Shown here: in pieces, positions 9,400 to 18,919 of the stretch
How the letters are laid out: every line of letters begins with the position of its first letter
How positions within the stretch are numbered: the first letter of the stretch is position 1
Assembly (NCBI GenBank): GCA_017542245.1
Contig: JAFXXN010000179.1
Location: forward strand, 81,592-145,591
Length of the DNA: 64,000 nt
Source: Lachnospiraceae bacterium
Lineage (GTDB): Bacteria; Bacillota; Clostridia; Lachnospirales; Lachnospiraceae
Direction: 5' to 3'
The notes under the pieces: generated by a model
The model's input: the letters and a program-made list of their open reading frames with translations, nothing else
The model's database searches: none
Told to the model about the DNA's origin: nothing
Program-made: the position numbers and the translations under genes

Positions 9400-10314
9400 A
9401 TGAGTAAAAAAGCTAAAGCAAAAGCAAAAGAAGTAAATTATTACAAGCCCTATCATAAGCCCCTTATTAGAAGAAGACGTCCTAACAGATCAGTAGGCGG
9501 CGATGTAGGCTTGTACATTTTCTTAGGATTAATGGCTATCATCATGGTATTCCCGCTTGTTTATGCGGTTGCCAACGCATTAAAGCCATTGGATGAGCTG
9601 TTCAGGTTCCCTCCGAAGATTTTTGCTCAGAACCCGACGCTCGATAATTTCTCAGACCTGTTTGTAACTCTTGGTAAATCATGGGTTACATTCACCAGAT
9701 ACCTTTTCAATACTATATTCATTACTTTCGCCGGAACAGCAGGCCATCTGCTTATAGCATCCATGGGTGCATTCGTTCTTGCAAAGTATGATTTCCCTGG
9801 TGGAAAAGGATTCTTCAAAATCGTTACCGTAGCTATCATGTTCGTTCCTCAGGTTACACAGGTTCCTAACTACATCCTGCTTTCAAAACTTGGCTGGATC
9901 GATACATATTGGTCAATCATTATTCCTGCATTTGCTTCTCCTATGGGTATGTTCCTTATGAAGCAGTTCATGGAAGGTCTTCCTACTTCACTTGTTGAAG
10001 CAGCAAAGATCGACGGTGCTACGGAGTGGAAAGTATTTACAGGAATCGTTATGCCTAATGTTAAGCCTGCATGGATGACTCTTATCATCTTCCAGGTACA
10101 GGCTCTTTGGAATAACAACGGTGGTATGTATATCTTCTCAGAGCAGAAGAAGACCCTTCCTTACGCAATGGGCCAGATTCAGGGCGGTGGTATTGCAAGA
10201 ACAGGTCAGGGCGCAGCTGTTACGGTTGTTCTTATGATAGTTCCTATAGCAATATTCATTTTCTCAGAGAGCCAGATTCTTGAAACAATGGCAAGCTCAG
10301 GTATGAAGGATTGA
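9400..10314 (+). CDS. Sugar ABC transporter permease 2 (UgpE/MalG-type)
   Basis: Second membrane subunit of the first importer. 304 residues with a Lys/Arg-rich cytoplasmic start (KKAKAKAKEVNYY), six helices and the EAA loop EAAKIDGATEWKVFTGIVMP. The start codon follows the previous stop by one base, with AAGGAG inside the end of the upstream gene, so translation is coupled. The C-terminus ends in SQILETMASSGMKD, the usual MalG-family tail form. Confidence 0.93.
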   Translation: MSKKAKAKAKEVNYYKPYHKPLIRRRRPNRSVGGDVGLYIFLGLMAIIMVFPLVYAVANALKPLDELFRFPPKIFAQNPTLDNFSDLFVTLGKSWVTFTRYLFNTIFITFAGTAGHLLIASMGAFVLAKYDFPGGKGFFKIVTVAIMFVPQVTQVPNYILLSKLGWIDTYWSIIIPAFASPMGMFLMKQFMEGLPTSLVEAAKIDGATEWKVFTGIVMPNVKPAWMTLIIFQVQALWNNNGGMYIFSEQKKTLPYAMGQIQGGGIARTGQGAAVTVVLMIVPIAIFIFSESQILETMASSGMKD

Positions 10315-10330
10315 TGCAGGGAGGTATATG

Positions 10331-11833
10331 ATGAAGAAAGTTATTATAAGAATTGCTGCACTTGCAATGTGTACGATGTTTATGCTTCTTATTCCGGCTA
10401 GTGTAAGTGCACATGCAGACAGCAGTTATACGTACAATTATGATTACTGGGGTGAGTTTACTGATTCACCGGATGTTTACTCTGTATCAACTGTTATAAC
10501 ATCAAAAATGCTTGGACTTGAGCCGGAGATGAAATCTCCCCAGAGCGTTACAGTAGCAGGAAAGCTTATTTATATAACTGATACCATGAACAACAGAATC
10601 GTTGTTATTACTGAAAAGAACAAGTCGGAATTTGTTCTGGTTGAAGTTCATGACAGCTTTAACGGTGGTTCGGTAAATACATTTAATCAGCCTACAGACG
10701 TAGCTATTTCCGAGGATGGAAATATCTTCATTGCTGATAAAATGAACGAAAGAATTGTAAAGCTTGATAAAAACTGGAATTACGTTATGGAATTCAGAAT
10801 GCCTAACGATCCATCAATAGCAGACAATACTTCGTTCAATCCTTCTAAGATAGTTGTTGATACTGCAGAACGTGTTTACTGTGTAGCAGATAATATTAAC
10901 AAAGGTCTTATCAAGTATGAAGCAGACGGTACATTCTCAGGATTTATCGGAGCTACCCCTGTTACATATAATTTCTGGGATTGGTTATGGAAGCATTTCG
11001 CTTCACAGGAACAGAGAGAGAAGATGGTAAACTTTGTTCCTACTCAGTATGATAATCTTTACATGGATAAGGAAGGTTTCATTTATGTAGTAACATCTAA
11101 GCCTTCTGAAGAAGATATCAAATCCGAAGCATCTAATGTTGTAAGAAAGTTAAACCTTTTGGGAAGCGACATTCTTGTAAGAAACGGTAGTTATCCTATT
11201 TACGGTGATCTGTATATGGGATCAGGAGGAAAGAAATCAGGTCCTTCAAGATTTGCAGATATCACTACACTTGATAATGATATTTATATCTGTATGGACA
11301 GAAACCGTGGCAGACTTTTCGTATATGACGATCAGGGACATCTTGTATGTGCATTCGGCGGAACCGGTAACATGGACGGATATTTCAACTCCGCAATAAG
11401 TCTTGATCATTACGGGAAAGATCTACTGGTACTTGATGAAAGAGATGCTGCTATTACATTCTTTACAACTACAGAATACGGTGATCTGATTTATGATGCT
11501 GTTGATCAGTTTGACTTAGGAGAATACGATGCTTCCGAAGCAAGCTGGAGAAAGGTTATGGATCTTAACGGAAATTATGACCTTGCTTATATCGGTATCG
11601 GACGTTCACTCTTAAGACAGAAGAAATACAAAGAAGCAATGGATTTCTTTGAACTAAAGCATGATGCAAAGAACTATTCAAAAGCCTTCAAGCAATATCG
11701 TAAGCAGTGGGTTGAAGATCATATTGTTCTTATAGTAATTATTGTTCTTGCATTATTCCTTATCCCGTTAGGAATAGGAAAGCTGAAGAATATAAAGCAC
11801 GAGATCGATACTGCTGATATATTTCAATTATAA
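10331..11833 (+). CDS. Exported beta-propeller (NHL-like) protein with TPR and C-terminal membrane anchor
   Basis: Function unknown; the layout suggests a scaffold or sensor on the outer membrane face next to the importer. 500 residues: signal peptide (~1-30, ending SVSAHADS), a propeller built from repeated motifs such as QPTDVAISEDGNIFIAD and NERIVKLD (~45-385), a TPR-like helical stretch (~395-450, YIGIGRSLLRQKKYKEAMDF) and one transmembrane helix (~460-480) with a short cytoplasmic tail. Two adjacent ATGs (10328, 10331); GGGAGG at 10319-10324 is better spaced for 10331. Sits 16 bp behind the permease and 19 bp before the Yip1 gene, so it is part of the operon. Catalysis is not evident. 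Confidence 0.8.
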   Translation: MKKVIIRIAALAMCTMFMLLIPASVSAHADSSYTYNYDYWGEFTDSPDVYSVSTVITSKMLGLEPEMKSPQSVTVAGKLIYITDTMNNRIVVITEKNKSEFVLVEVHDSFNGGSVNTFNQPTDVAISEDGNIFIADKMNERIVKLDKNWNYVMEFRMPNDPSIADNTSFNPSKIVVDTAERVYCVADNINKGLIKYEADGTFSGFIGATPVTYNFWDWLWKHFASQEQREKMVNFVPTQYDNLYMDKEGFIYVVTSKPSEEDIKSEASNVVRKLNLLGSDILVRNGSYPIYGDLYMGSGGKKSGPSRFADITTLDNDIYICMDRNRGRLFVYDDQGHLVCAFGGTGNMDGYFNSAISLDHYGKDLLVLDERDAAITFFTTTEYGDLIYDAVDQFDLGEYDASEASWRKVMDLNGNYDLAYIGIGRSLLRQKKYKEAMDFFELKHDAKNYSKAFKQYRKQWVEDHIVLIVIIVLALFLIPLGIGKLKNIKHEIDTADIFQL

Positions 11834-11852
11834 TGGATGGAGATAGGATGAT

Positions 11853-12512
11853 ATGGCATCAAAAAGATCGCTAAGAAGAAAAAAATTTAATAAATACAAA
11901 GATTCGCTAAAATTTGCGTTCTATTGTATTACTCACCCGATTGACGGCTACTGGGATCTTACACATGAAAAGCGTGGAACTATGGCTGTAGCAAATACCA
12001 TCTTATTCGCGACTGTATTCATGCGTATATTCAGCTTGAAGTATACCAGCTTCATATTTGTAGATATAAACTGGGAAGAAACAAACATTCTGTTATACAT
12101 CGGGACCATTTTGTTCCCCCTTGCTTTGTGGGTAGTCGGAAACTGGGCACTAACAACGCTTGCAGATGGAAAAGGACGATTGGGTCAAGTCTATATGGCA
12201 ACATGTTATGCTATGCTGCCATACCCTATAGTTGAACTGTTCCTTATGATATTCAGTAATGTAGTAACTGTTGATGAAGCAGGATTCTATACAACTGTTG
12301 GAACTATAACGCTTATTTATTGCGCAATACTGATTATTGTAGCTATGGGTCAGATTCATGAATACCGTGCAGGTAAGAATTTGTTATTTACATTATTCTC
12401 ATTATTTGCTGTACTGGTTGAGATTTTCATTCTTTTATTATTCTTCAGTATGATATCGCAAGGTGTTGCTTATATCGTATCGCTGGTAAAAGAAATACTG
12501 TTCAGACTATAA
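11853..12512 (+). CDS. Yip1-family integral membrane protein
   Basis: 219 residues with an N-terminal amphipathic segment containing the motif HPIDGYWDLTHEKRGTM, typical of bacterial Yip1/DUF1282-like proteins, followed by about five hydrophobic helices. The bacterial family has no settled function; roles in membrane organisation or export have been suggested. It lies between the propeller protein and the DUF5696-like protein and is preceded by GGATGGAGATAGG. The context implies work with the transporter, which is inference. Confidence 0.8.
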   Translation: MASKRSLRRKKFNKYKDSLKFAFYCITHPIDGYWDLTHEKRGTMAVANTILFATVFMRIFSLKYTSFIFVDINWEETNILLYIGTILFPLALWVVGNWALTTLADGKGRLGQVYMATCYAMLPYPIVELFLMIFSNVVTVDEAGFYTTVGTITLIYCAILIIVAMGQIHEYRAGKNLLFTLFSLFAVLVEIFILLLFFSMISQGVAYIVSLVKEILFRL

Positions 12513-12567
12513 AGGTTTGATAGACGATTATACGATATCAAATGATTATAATATTTGAGGAGCTACG

Positions 12568-15192
12568 ATGAAGAAAAAAGTAAATCAGGAATTAAAAAAT
12601 GAAAAAAATTCAAAAATCAAGCAATTCCTGCTTGATATGATTGCACCTGTGGTATTGCTGGGTATAACTATAGCACTTTTTGTATACGGTAACAGTAAGA
12701 AACCTGTAACAAATACTATTCCTATGCCCGATATGTATTCATATGAAGGCTCAGAGGATCCTATAACTCTTGAAAGCGGAGATTATAAATTATATGTTGA
12801 TCCTTTAACAACATATATTACTGTCGAGAATAAGAAATCCGGTAAGACCTGGACATCCAATCCTGAAGAGATTCTTACAGCTGATTTAACTGATGAAATT
12901 GCAAACAAGTTGAAATCAACTTTGATCCTGGAATACTCAAACAGTGTTGGTGCAACAATCGATCCTTATTATAACTATAAGTACAGTATTGAAAAGAGCA
13001 TTTATGACATTCAGAAAAATGGGGATGTTATAACAGTAAATTATTCAATAGGTGATGTTGCTAAAACATATATCTGTCCTCCGGTCTGCTTGGCAACTGA
13101 ATTTGAAGATTATCTTAAAAAGATAGAAGCTTCTGAGTCCGGCGGAACCAAGATAATGCGTGATGTAAAAGGTAATTACAAGAAGTGGGATAAAGATAAA
13201 GTTGGTAAGTATGATGTTGACCAGTTTGAAATAATCAAAGAAAGATATCCCAAGGTACTTGAAGAGCCTATTTACGTACTTCGTGATGGACTTGGCAAGA
13301 CCACAATGGAGAAAACAGAAAGAGCTTTTGTTGGTATAGGTTATTCTGAAGAAGATTATAAGAAAGATAAAGAACTTGATAATCAGGAAGCAAGCTCCAA
13401 CAAGCCTATATTCAATGTAACAATTCAATACAAACTCGAAGGTAACAAACTTACTGTAACAGTTCCTTTTGATAAGATTGAATGCCCTGCAGATTATCCT
13501 GCTATCGGTCTTAGCATTCTTCCTTACTTTGATGCAGCCGGAAAAGATACAACAGGATTTATGGTTGTTCCGGAAGGCGGCGGTTCTGTTATCAACTTTA
13601 ACAACGGTAAGACCGCTATGGAAGCTTATGCTTCAAAGATTTACGGACGTGATCTTTGTTTGACTAAGGATTCTCTTGTACACGATCCTATATCTACATT
13701 CGGTGTTATTGGTTCATCGAGAGGGGATCATTCATATATCTGTATTCCGGATGGATGTTCATCATATGCAACAATTTATGCAGATATTTACAGACAGAAG
13801 AGTCCTTGTAACAATATATATTTAAAGTATGATCTTTTCCAGCGTGAAATGTATGATATGGGTTCGCAGGTTTCAACTGCAATCTATAAATATATAGATG
13901 AGCTTCCGCAGGATGAAAAGATTACACAGACCTATGTATTCCTTGATAAAGGAAATTACGTAGACATGGCTGAGGCATACAGAGAGCATCTGCTTAAAGA
14001 ATACGGTTCTTATATGAGCAAGAATAGCGACAGCTCTACTCCTGTAAATGTAGAAATCATTGGCGCTGCTGATAAGACCGAGCAGATACTTGGTATCCCG
14101 GTTAACAGACCTCTTGAACTTACCAATTTTGATGAGGCTTCAGAGATAGCTAATGATCTTAAAAACAGTGTAGGAATGAAAAATGTTAATCTTAAGCTCG
14201 TTGGCTGGTGTAACGGTGGTGTTAAACAAACAGTCCTTAGCAGTGCAAGTCCTGTTTCAAAGCTTGGTGGAAAGAGCGGACTTAAGTCTTTCATAGAGAC
14301 AGCAAAAGGACTTGGATATAACGTATCACTTAACGGTATTGTAATGTATGCTATAGACAGCGATCTGTTTGACGGATTCTTCTCATTTACTGATGCTGCA
14401 AAGACTATTCCTCAGGAAAGAATGGAGATATTCAAATACAGTGCTGTAACATTTGCATTAAGAGAAGGTACTGAACCTTATTATCTGTTACATACAGATC
14501 TTATATTTAAGTATGCTGACAATCTTGTTGAAACAGCAGATAATTACGGCGTTGGCGTAAGCTTTGATGATTTCGGAAAAGATCTTGCAGCCGACTATTA
14601 TGATGATAAGTTCTACTCCAGAGAAAAGGTTAAATCCTTGCAATCTGATCTGTTTAAGAAATTAAGAGACGGCGGAAAATATGTTGTAATCAATTCAGGA
14701 AATGAATATGCTATTCCTTATGTTGATATGATAACAAATATGGATCTTAAGGGAAGCGATTATTCAATCCTTGACGAAAACATTCCTTTCCTTGAGTTTG
14801 CAATTCACGGATATGTAAATTATACAGGCGAATCTCTTAATATCAGCGGAGATATGTCAGAAGAGCTTCTGTATTCAGCAGCATACGGTGCAGGATTAAG
14901 CTTTACCTACATGAAAGAGTCACCTTTTACTCTTCAGGATACACTCTATACACATTATTACGGTTGTGATTATGATGCATGGAAATCCTATATGGTTGAT
15001 ATTTACTCAAGATATGAAAAAGAACTTGGTCATATATTCAACCAGAAGATGACAAACCATGAATATATCAGCGAAGGTGTATCATGTACTACTTACGAAG
15101 ACGGTACAAAAGTATACGTTAATTTCAATTTTGTTCCTTATAATGGTGGCGGAGTAAGTATTCCTGCCAGAGATTATATAGTGAAAAGATAA
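12568..15192 (+). CDS. Membrane-anchored TIM-barrel-like protein, probably DUF5696, glycosidase-like
   Basis: 874 residues. A charged start and one transmembrane helix (~18-38) put the rest outside the cell. Residues ~55-490 look like beta-sandwich (YKLYVDPLTTYITVENKKSG), as in the N-terminal supersandwich of GH31/36/66-type glycosidases. Residues ~515-790 look like a TIM barrel: VNLKLVGWCNGG, LGYNVSLNGIVMYAIDSD, GVSFDDFGKDL (Asp 667/668) and YVVINSGNEYAIPYVD. The C-terminus carries a short beta domain. I believe this corresponds to Pfam DUF5696, which I recall next to sugar transporters, but could not check. Acidic residues on strand ends would suit hydrolysis of the transported glycan; activity is unproven. 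Start after GAGGAG; 25 bp before the next permease. Confidence 0.7.
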   Translation: MKKKVNQELKNEKNSKIKQFLLDMIAPVVLLGITIALFVYGNSKKPVTNTIPMPDMYSYEGSEDPITLESGDYKLYVDPLTTYITVENKKSGKTWTSNPEEILTADLTDEIANKLKSTLILEYSNSVGATIDPYYNYKYSIEKSIYDIQKNGDVITVNYSIGDVAKTYICPPVCLATEFEDYLKKIEASESGGTKIMRDVKGNYKKWDKDKVGKYDVDQFEIIKERYPKVLEEPIYVLRDGLGKTTMEKTERAFVGIGYSEEDYKKDKELDNQEASSNKPIFNVTIQYKLEGNKLTVTVPFDKIECPADYPAIGLSILPYFDAAGKDTTGFMVVPEGGGSVINFNNGKTAMEAYASKIYGRDLCLTKDSLVHDPISTFGVIGSSRGDHSYICIPDGCSSYATIYADIYRQKSPCNNIYLKYDLFQREMYDMGSQVSTAIYKYIDELPQDEKITQTYVFLDKGNYVDMAEAYREHLLKEYGSYMSKNSDSSTPVNVEIIGAADKTEQILGIPVNRPLELTNFDEASEIANDLKNSVGMKNVNLKLVGWCNGGVKQTVLSSASPVSKLGGKSGLKSFIETAKGLGYNVSLNGIVMYAIDSDLFDGFFSFTDAAKTIPQERMEIFKYSAVTFALREGTEPYYLLHTDLIFKYADNLVETADNYGVGVSFDDFGKDLAADYYDDKFYSREKVKSLQSDLFKKLRDGGKYVVINSGNEYAIPYVDMITNMDLKGSDYSILDENIPFLEFAIHGYVNYTGESLNISGDMSEELLYSAAYGAGLSFTYMKESPFTLQDTLYTHYYGCDYDAWKSYMVDIYSRYEKELGHIFNQKMTNHEYISEGVSCTTYEDGTKVYVNFNFVPYNGGGVSIPARDYIVKR

Positions 15193-15217
15193 TTGACAGG
15201 AAAGGGTAAGAGTAGCT

Positions 15218-16126
15218 ATGAAGAAACAAAAAAAGTTGGCAGGACTTGAAAAACGCAAGTCAATATCAGGGTATATATTTATAGCTCCGTTTATACTCGG
15301 TTTTTTACTGTTCATGTTTAAACCGTTGATCGACTCTTTGGTTATGAGTTTCCAGAACGTAGAATTAAATGGTACTATAGGTTCTACAAGAACATTTATA
15401 GGTTTTGAAAACTACAGAAACGCATTAAGAGTCGACCCGGATTTTAACAGACTTCTTACTGAGGAATTTATAAGACTTGTAGTCTACACATTAGCAATTA
15501 TAGTTTTCTCATTCTTTATATCTCTGGTACTTAACCAGAAATTTAAAGGCAGAAGCTTGGTAAGAGCAGTATTCTTCCTCCCGGTTATACTTTCTTCCGG
15601 TGTTATATTAGGACTTGAAAGTAATAACCAGTATATGGCAGCTATGAAGGATACAGTAGAAACTACTGTTTCTGGAATAAGCGTCAGTGCCGCGGTGGAA
15701 TCCATTCTGAAGACTATGGATGTCGGTGGTGCTGTATTTGATAAGGTTTTCGAAGTTATTGATAACATTTATGATGTTGCTATGGCTTCAGGTATGCAGA
15801 TCATTATCTTCCTTTCAGGTCTGCAGACTATATCATCAAGTATGTATGAAGCAGCAAGTATTGATGGATGTACAAAGTGGGAGAGCTTATGGAAGATTAC
15901 TTTCCCTATGATATCTTCTCTGTTCCTTGTAAACTGGATCTACACTATAGTAGATTTCTGTATGAGATCTGATAACCAGGTAATAGATAAGATAACTACA
16001 GTTATGACTTCTAAGTTGCAGTATGGTCCTGCATCCGCTATGTCGTGGTTGTATTTCCTCTTCATAATAGCGTTTGTCGGCATTACATCATTCTTCATAT
16101 CAAAGGTGGTTTATTACAATGACTAA
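15218..16126 (+). CDS. Sugar ABC transporter permease 3, with enlarged external loop
   Basis: Membrane subunit of a second importer (UgpA/LplB class). 302 residues. The EAA loop reads EAASIDGCTKWESLWKITFP. Between the helix ending VFFLPVILSSGVILG and the helix beginning GMQIIIFLSG there is an insertion of about 60 residues (~130-190, rich in Val, Ser, Thr, Asp) that ordinary permeases lack; it should face outward. Start after GGAAAGGG. Its stop overlaps the start of the next permease by 8 bp. Confidence 0.92.
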   Translation: MKKQKKLAGLEKRKSISGYIFIAPFILGFLLFMFKPLIDSLVMSFQNVELNGTIGSTRTFIGFENYRNALRVDPDFNRLLTEEFIRLVVYTLAIIVFSFFISLVLNQKFKGRSLVRAVFFLPVILSSGVILGLESNNQYMAAMKDTVETTVSGISVSAAVESILKTMDVGGAVFDKVFEVIDNIYDVAMASGMQIIIFLSGLQTISSSMYEAASIDGCTKWESLWKITFPMISSLFLVNWIYTIVDFCMRSDNQVIDKITTVMTSKLQYGPASAMSWLYFLFIIAFVGITSFFISKVVYYND

Positions 16127-17126
16127 AAAGAAAGCTGGATTTAATTTTTGGGAGAGAAACAGATTATCAAACGGATATCTGTTGAGAAAGAAAGCAACAA
16201 AAGTTAGTGTAAGTATATTACGAGCTATACTTCTGTTCGGATTATGTTTCCTTATCTTACAGCCTGTTCTTAACAAGATTTCTGTTAGTTTCATGGATGA
16301 GAAGGATCTGTATAATCCTATAGTAGTATCGATACCACAGAATTTTACCACAGCTAACTATAGACTTGCTGCAGATGCTGAAATCATGGATTACAGCAAC
16401 AGTTTAAGGAATTCTATAATTATAGCAACTACAATTGCACTCCTTCAGATTGCAATGTGTACTCTTGTTGGATATGGTTTTGCAAGATTTAAGTTCCCGT
16501 TTAAAAAGTTCTGGTTCGCTATGGTAATTCTGGTAATTATCATACCTCCGCAGACAATATCAAGTTCTTTGTATCTGCATTTCCAGTTCTTTGATATATT
16601 TGGAATTATTGAGGGAATAAGCGGAGAACCATTGAACTTAAGAGGTTCGTTTGTCCCGTATTACTTGATAAGTGCAGGATGTATGGGACTAAAGAACGGA
16701 CTGTATATTTACATGGTTCGTCAGTATTTCAGAAATATTCCTATAGACTTGGAAGAAGCTGCTTATATAGATGGATGCGGAACATTAAAGACATTCGTAA
16801 GGATTATGCTTCCTCAGGCAAAGCCCATCATCACTTCTTGTTTCCTTTTCGCATTTGTATGGCAGTGGACTGACGGCTTCTATGCTAAGCTGTTCTTCCA
16901 GGGCGTAAAGCTTGTCAGCAGACAGCTTGCTAACATTGTTGCGAGTCTGGGTGTATTTATCGGCCGTGTACAGGGTAGTGACGGACCGGCAACTATTACT
17001 ACAGCAAGATCAAACCAAATACTTTCTACAGGTACTCTGATGATCGTATTCCCGGTTATCTTCTTATATCTGTTTGCACAGCGTCAGTTCGTTGAAAGCT
17101 TATCAAGCACAGGTATTAAAATGTAA
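16119..17126 (+). CDS. Sugar ABC transporter permease 4
   Basis: Partner permease of the second importer (LplC/YtcP class), 335 residues. The ATG at 16119 has AAAGGTGG at the right distance and overlaps the previous gene by 8 bp; the same frame is open to 16074 but without a ribosome site. EAA loop: EAAYIDGCGTLKTFVRIMLP. An extra ~25-residue segment (FGIIEGISGEPLNLRGSF) lies in an outside loop, matching the enlarged loop of its partner. A promoter for the second binding protein follows. Confidence 0.92.
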   Translation: MTKKKAGFNFWERNRLSNGYLLRKKATKVSVSILRAILLFGLCFLILQPVLNKISVSFMDEKDLYNPIVVSIPQNFTTANYRLAADAEIMDYSNSLRNSIIIATTIALLQIAMCTLVGYGFARFKFPFKKFWFAMVILVIIIPPQTISSSLYLHFQFFDIFGIIEGISGEPLNLRGSFVPYYLISAGCMGLKNGLYIYMVRQYFRNIPIDLEEAAYIDGCGTLKTFVRIMLPQAKPIITSCFLFAFVWQWTDGFYAKLFFQGVKLVSRQLANIVASLGVFIGRVQGSDGPATITTARSNQILSTGTLMIVFPVIFLYLFAQRQFVESLSSTGIKM

Positions 17127-17156
17127 TAAAAAAATTATAATAAAATCAAGAAATTG

Positions 17157-17185
17157 TTGCATAATTTTTAAGTATGTGTTATAAT
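17157..17185 (+). promoter_or_regulatory. Internal promoter before the second binding protein
   Basis: TATAAT (17180-17185) with a TGn extended -10 and a weak TTGCAT -35 17 nt upstream. It would give the binding protein its own transcript with a ~125-nt leader, consistent with binding proteins being needed in excess over permeases. Confidence 0.5.
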
Positions 17186-17211
17186 ATCTTCATTGTATGT
17201 AAACTGCATAG

Positions 17212-17315
17212 ATTGAGGGATACCCGGAAGACTAATAATATCTCTCATTTGAGCAGTTTAGATAATAAATTAGCTGTAATAATATTACGCTAGTTCCTAT
17301 GAGAAGGAGGAAAAA
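17212..17315 (+). other. Structured leader of the second binding-protein gene
   Basis: Contains GAGGGATA pairing with TATCTCTC (17216-17249) and the 13-nt palindrome GTAATAATATTAC (17276-17288), then GAAGGAGG. It may be mRNA-stabilising or an operator. No known riboswitch recognised. Confidence 0.25.
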
Positions 17316-18836
17316 ATGAAAAAAAGAAATTTGCAGAGAATTTTTGCAGCATTCATGGCAACAGCTATGGTTGTAGGTGGAACAGCTTGTTCAAAGGAAG
17401 AGAAGAAGCCTGATACTACTCCTACTCCTACCCAGGACGCTGGTACTACAACTACTACACCTGAGCCTACAAAGGATGAAGGCGGAAGCGGCTCAACAGA
17501 AACCACTCCCGAGCCTACTCAGGAAGTAACCACTCCCGAGCCTACTCAGGTTGTAGAGGATGATAAGTGGGCAGACGTTGACCTCGGCGGAATGGAAATT
17601 ATCGTTCGTGACTGGTGGTCACCTGAAGATCCCGGTGAGCCTAAGAATGACTACGAAGAAGCTCAGCGTAATTATCAGCAGGAAATGATGGAGAAATACC
17701 ACTTCAAGATCAGATCATTAGCTATTTCTGATTGGGGTTCGGCTCCTCAGGATTTCGTTGACTATGTAACAAACAAGGGCGACGAGAACAACTATGTATT
17801 CGTTCTTCGTAACGATCCTGCTATCGTTAGTGCTATGGCTAACGGCCTTATGTATGACCTTTCTACTCTTGACTGTCTTGATTTCACAGAAGAGAAGTTC
17901 GCAGCTAACCGTACACATGAGATGTACTCATACGGTAGCAGCATCTACTGCTGCTTTGCTGGCCCTTCAGAGCCTCGTGATGGTCTGTTCTTCAATCCTG
18001 ACTTACTTAAAGCTGCAGGTATCGAGCCTAACAGCATTTATGATATGCAGGCAAACGGAACATGGACTTGGGAAGCATTTGAGGATATGTTAAGCAAAGT
18101 TCAGAGAGATACTGACGGTGATGGCGTTGATGATGTATTCGGTCTTTGCTGTAACAATGGTGTTTGTGTTACTACAGCTGTTATCTCTAACGGCGGTGAG
18201 TATGTTGGTAAGAAGGATGGCAAGTTCACTTACAGACTTGAAGATCCTGAGACAACAGAAGCTCTTCAGTGGATCACTGACATCTTCACAAAGTATAATA
18301 ACCATGATCCCGAGGGTGCTGAGTGGAACTACTACATGTCTGACTTCAGAGATGGACATACAGCATTCATGATGGATCAGGAATATCAGGTTGGCGCTAA
18401 CGGCGTATTCTGGGGTGACAATGCTCCTAACTTCACACCTGGTTTCGTAATGTTCCCTAAGGGACCCAAGGCTTCTACATACATTAACCTTTGGGATAAC
18501 AACCCTCATGCAATTCCTGCTTGCTACGATGCAGACAGAGCTTGGAAGATTGCATTTGCTTGGAACCTTTACACAAATCCTGTTCCCGATTATGAGGACT
18601 ACAACGGATATGTTGTAACAGCACAGAACTCTATCGTTGATGAAAGAGCACAGGACGAGACAATTCCTATGATGTCAGAGCCTGAGCATGGTACAGTTAC
18701 ATATCATGCAATCATTCCTGATATGCAGGCTGGTCCTGAGTTTATCTGGTCTATTGGACCTAACGCTGACGTTGCAGCTGCTCAGGAAGCAATCAGAGAT
18801 ACTTGGAAAGCATATATTGACGCTGCTAACAAGTAA
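17316..18836 (+). CDS. Lipoprotein solute-binding protein of the second importer
   Basis: 506 residues. Lipoprotein signal with lipobox VGGTAC, Cys25 as the lipid-bearing residue. A long Thr/Pro/Glu linker (~30-85, repeats of TTPEPTQ) lifts the domain from the membrane. The rest is a family 1 sugar-binding fold: MEIIVRDWWSPEDPGEP, RDGLFFNPDLLKAAGIEP, WTWEAFEDMLSKVQRDTDGDGVDD (Asp-rich, possible Ca site), DHTAFMMD-like segment, FVMFPKGPKAS. Strong ribosome site GAAGGAGG. High-expression codon use. Pairs with the two preceding permeases; ligand unknown, but the GH43 gene directly downstream suggests xylo- or arabino-oligosaccharides. Confidence 0.93.
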   Translation: MKKRNLQRIFAAFMATAMVVGGTACSKEEKKPDTTPTPTQDAGTTTTTPEPTKDEGGSGSTETTPEPTQEVTTPEPTQVVEDDKWADVDLGGMEIIVRDWWSPEDPGEPKNDYEEAQRNYQQEMMEKYHFKIRSLAISDWGSAPQDFVDYVTNKGDENNYVFVLRNDPAIVSAMANGLMYDLSTLDCLDFTEEKFAANRTHEMYSYGSSIYCCFAGPSEPRDGLFFNPDLLKAAGIEPNSIYDMQANGTWTWEAFEDMLSKVQRDTDGDGVDDVFGLCCNNGVCVTTAVISNGGEYVGKKDGKFTYRLEDPETTEALQWITDIFTKYNNHDPEGAEWNYYMSDFRDGHTAFMMDQEYQVGANGVFWGDNAPNFTPGFVMFPKGPKASTYINLWDNNPHAIPACYDADRAWKIAFAWNLYTNPVPDYEDYNGYVVTAQNSIVDERAQDETIPMMSEPEHGTVTYHAIIPDMQAGPEFIWSIGPNADVAAAQEAIRDTWKAYIDAANK

Positions 18837-18875
18837 TTAATTTCATTGACATTCAGTTACAATATTTAATTAATT

Positions 18876-18912
18876 AGGGACGGTGTTTTCCGGGCACTGT
18901 CCCTTATTTTAT
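18876..18912 (+). terminator. Terminator after the second binding-protein gene
   Basis: 10-bp stem AGGGACGGTG (18876-18885) with CACTGTCCCT (18895-18904), then TATTTTAT. The AGGGACGG arm resembles a recurring palindromic repeat in this window. Confidence 0.75.
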
Positions 18913-18919
18913 GATATTT

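Noticed and set aside
16074-16118. Longer N-terminus of permease 4 starting inside permease 3
   Set aside because: AAAGGTGG is spaced for the ATG at 16119, and the extra residues are not permease-like.
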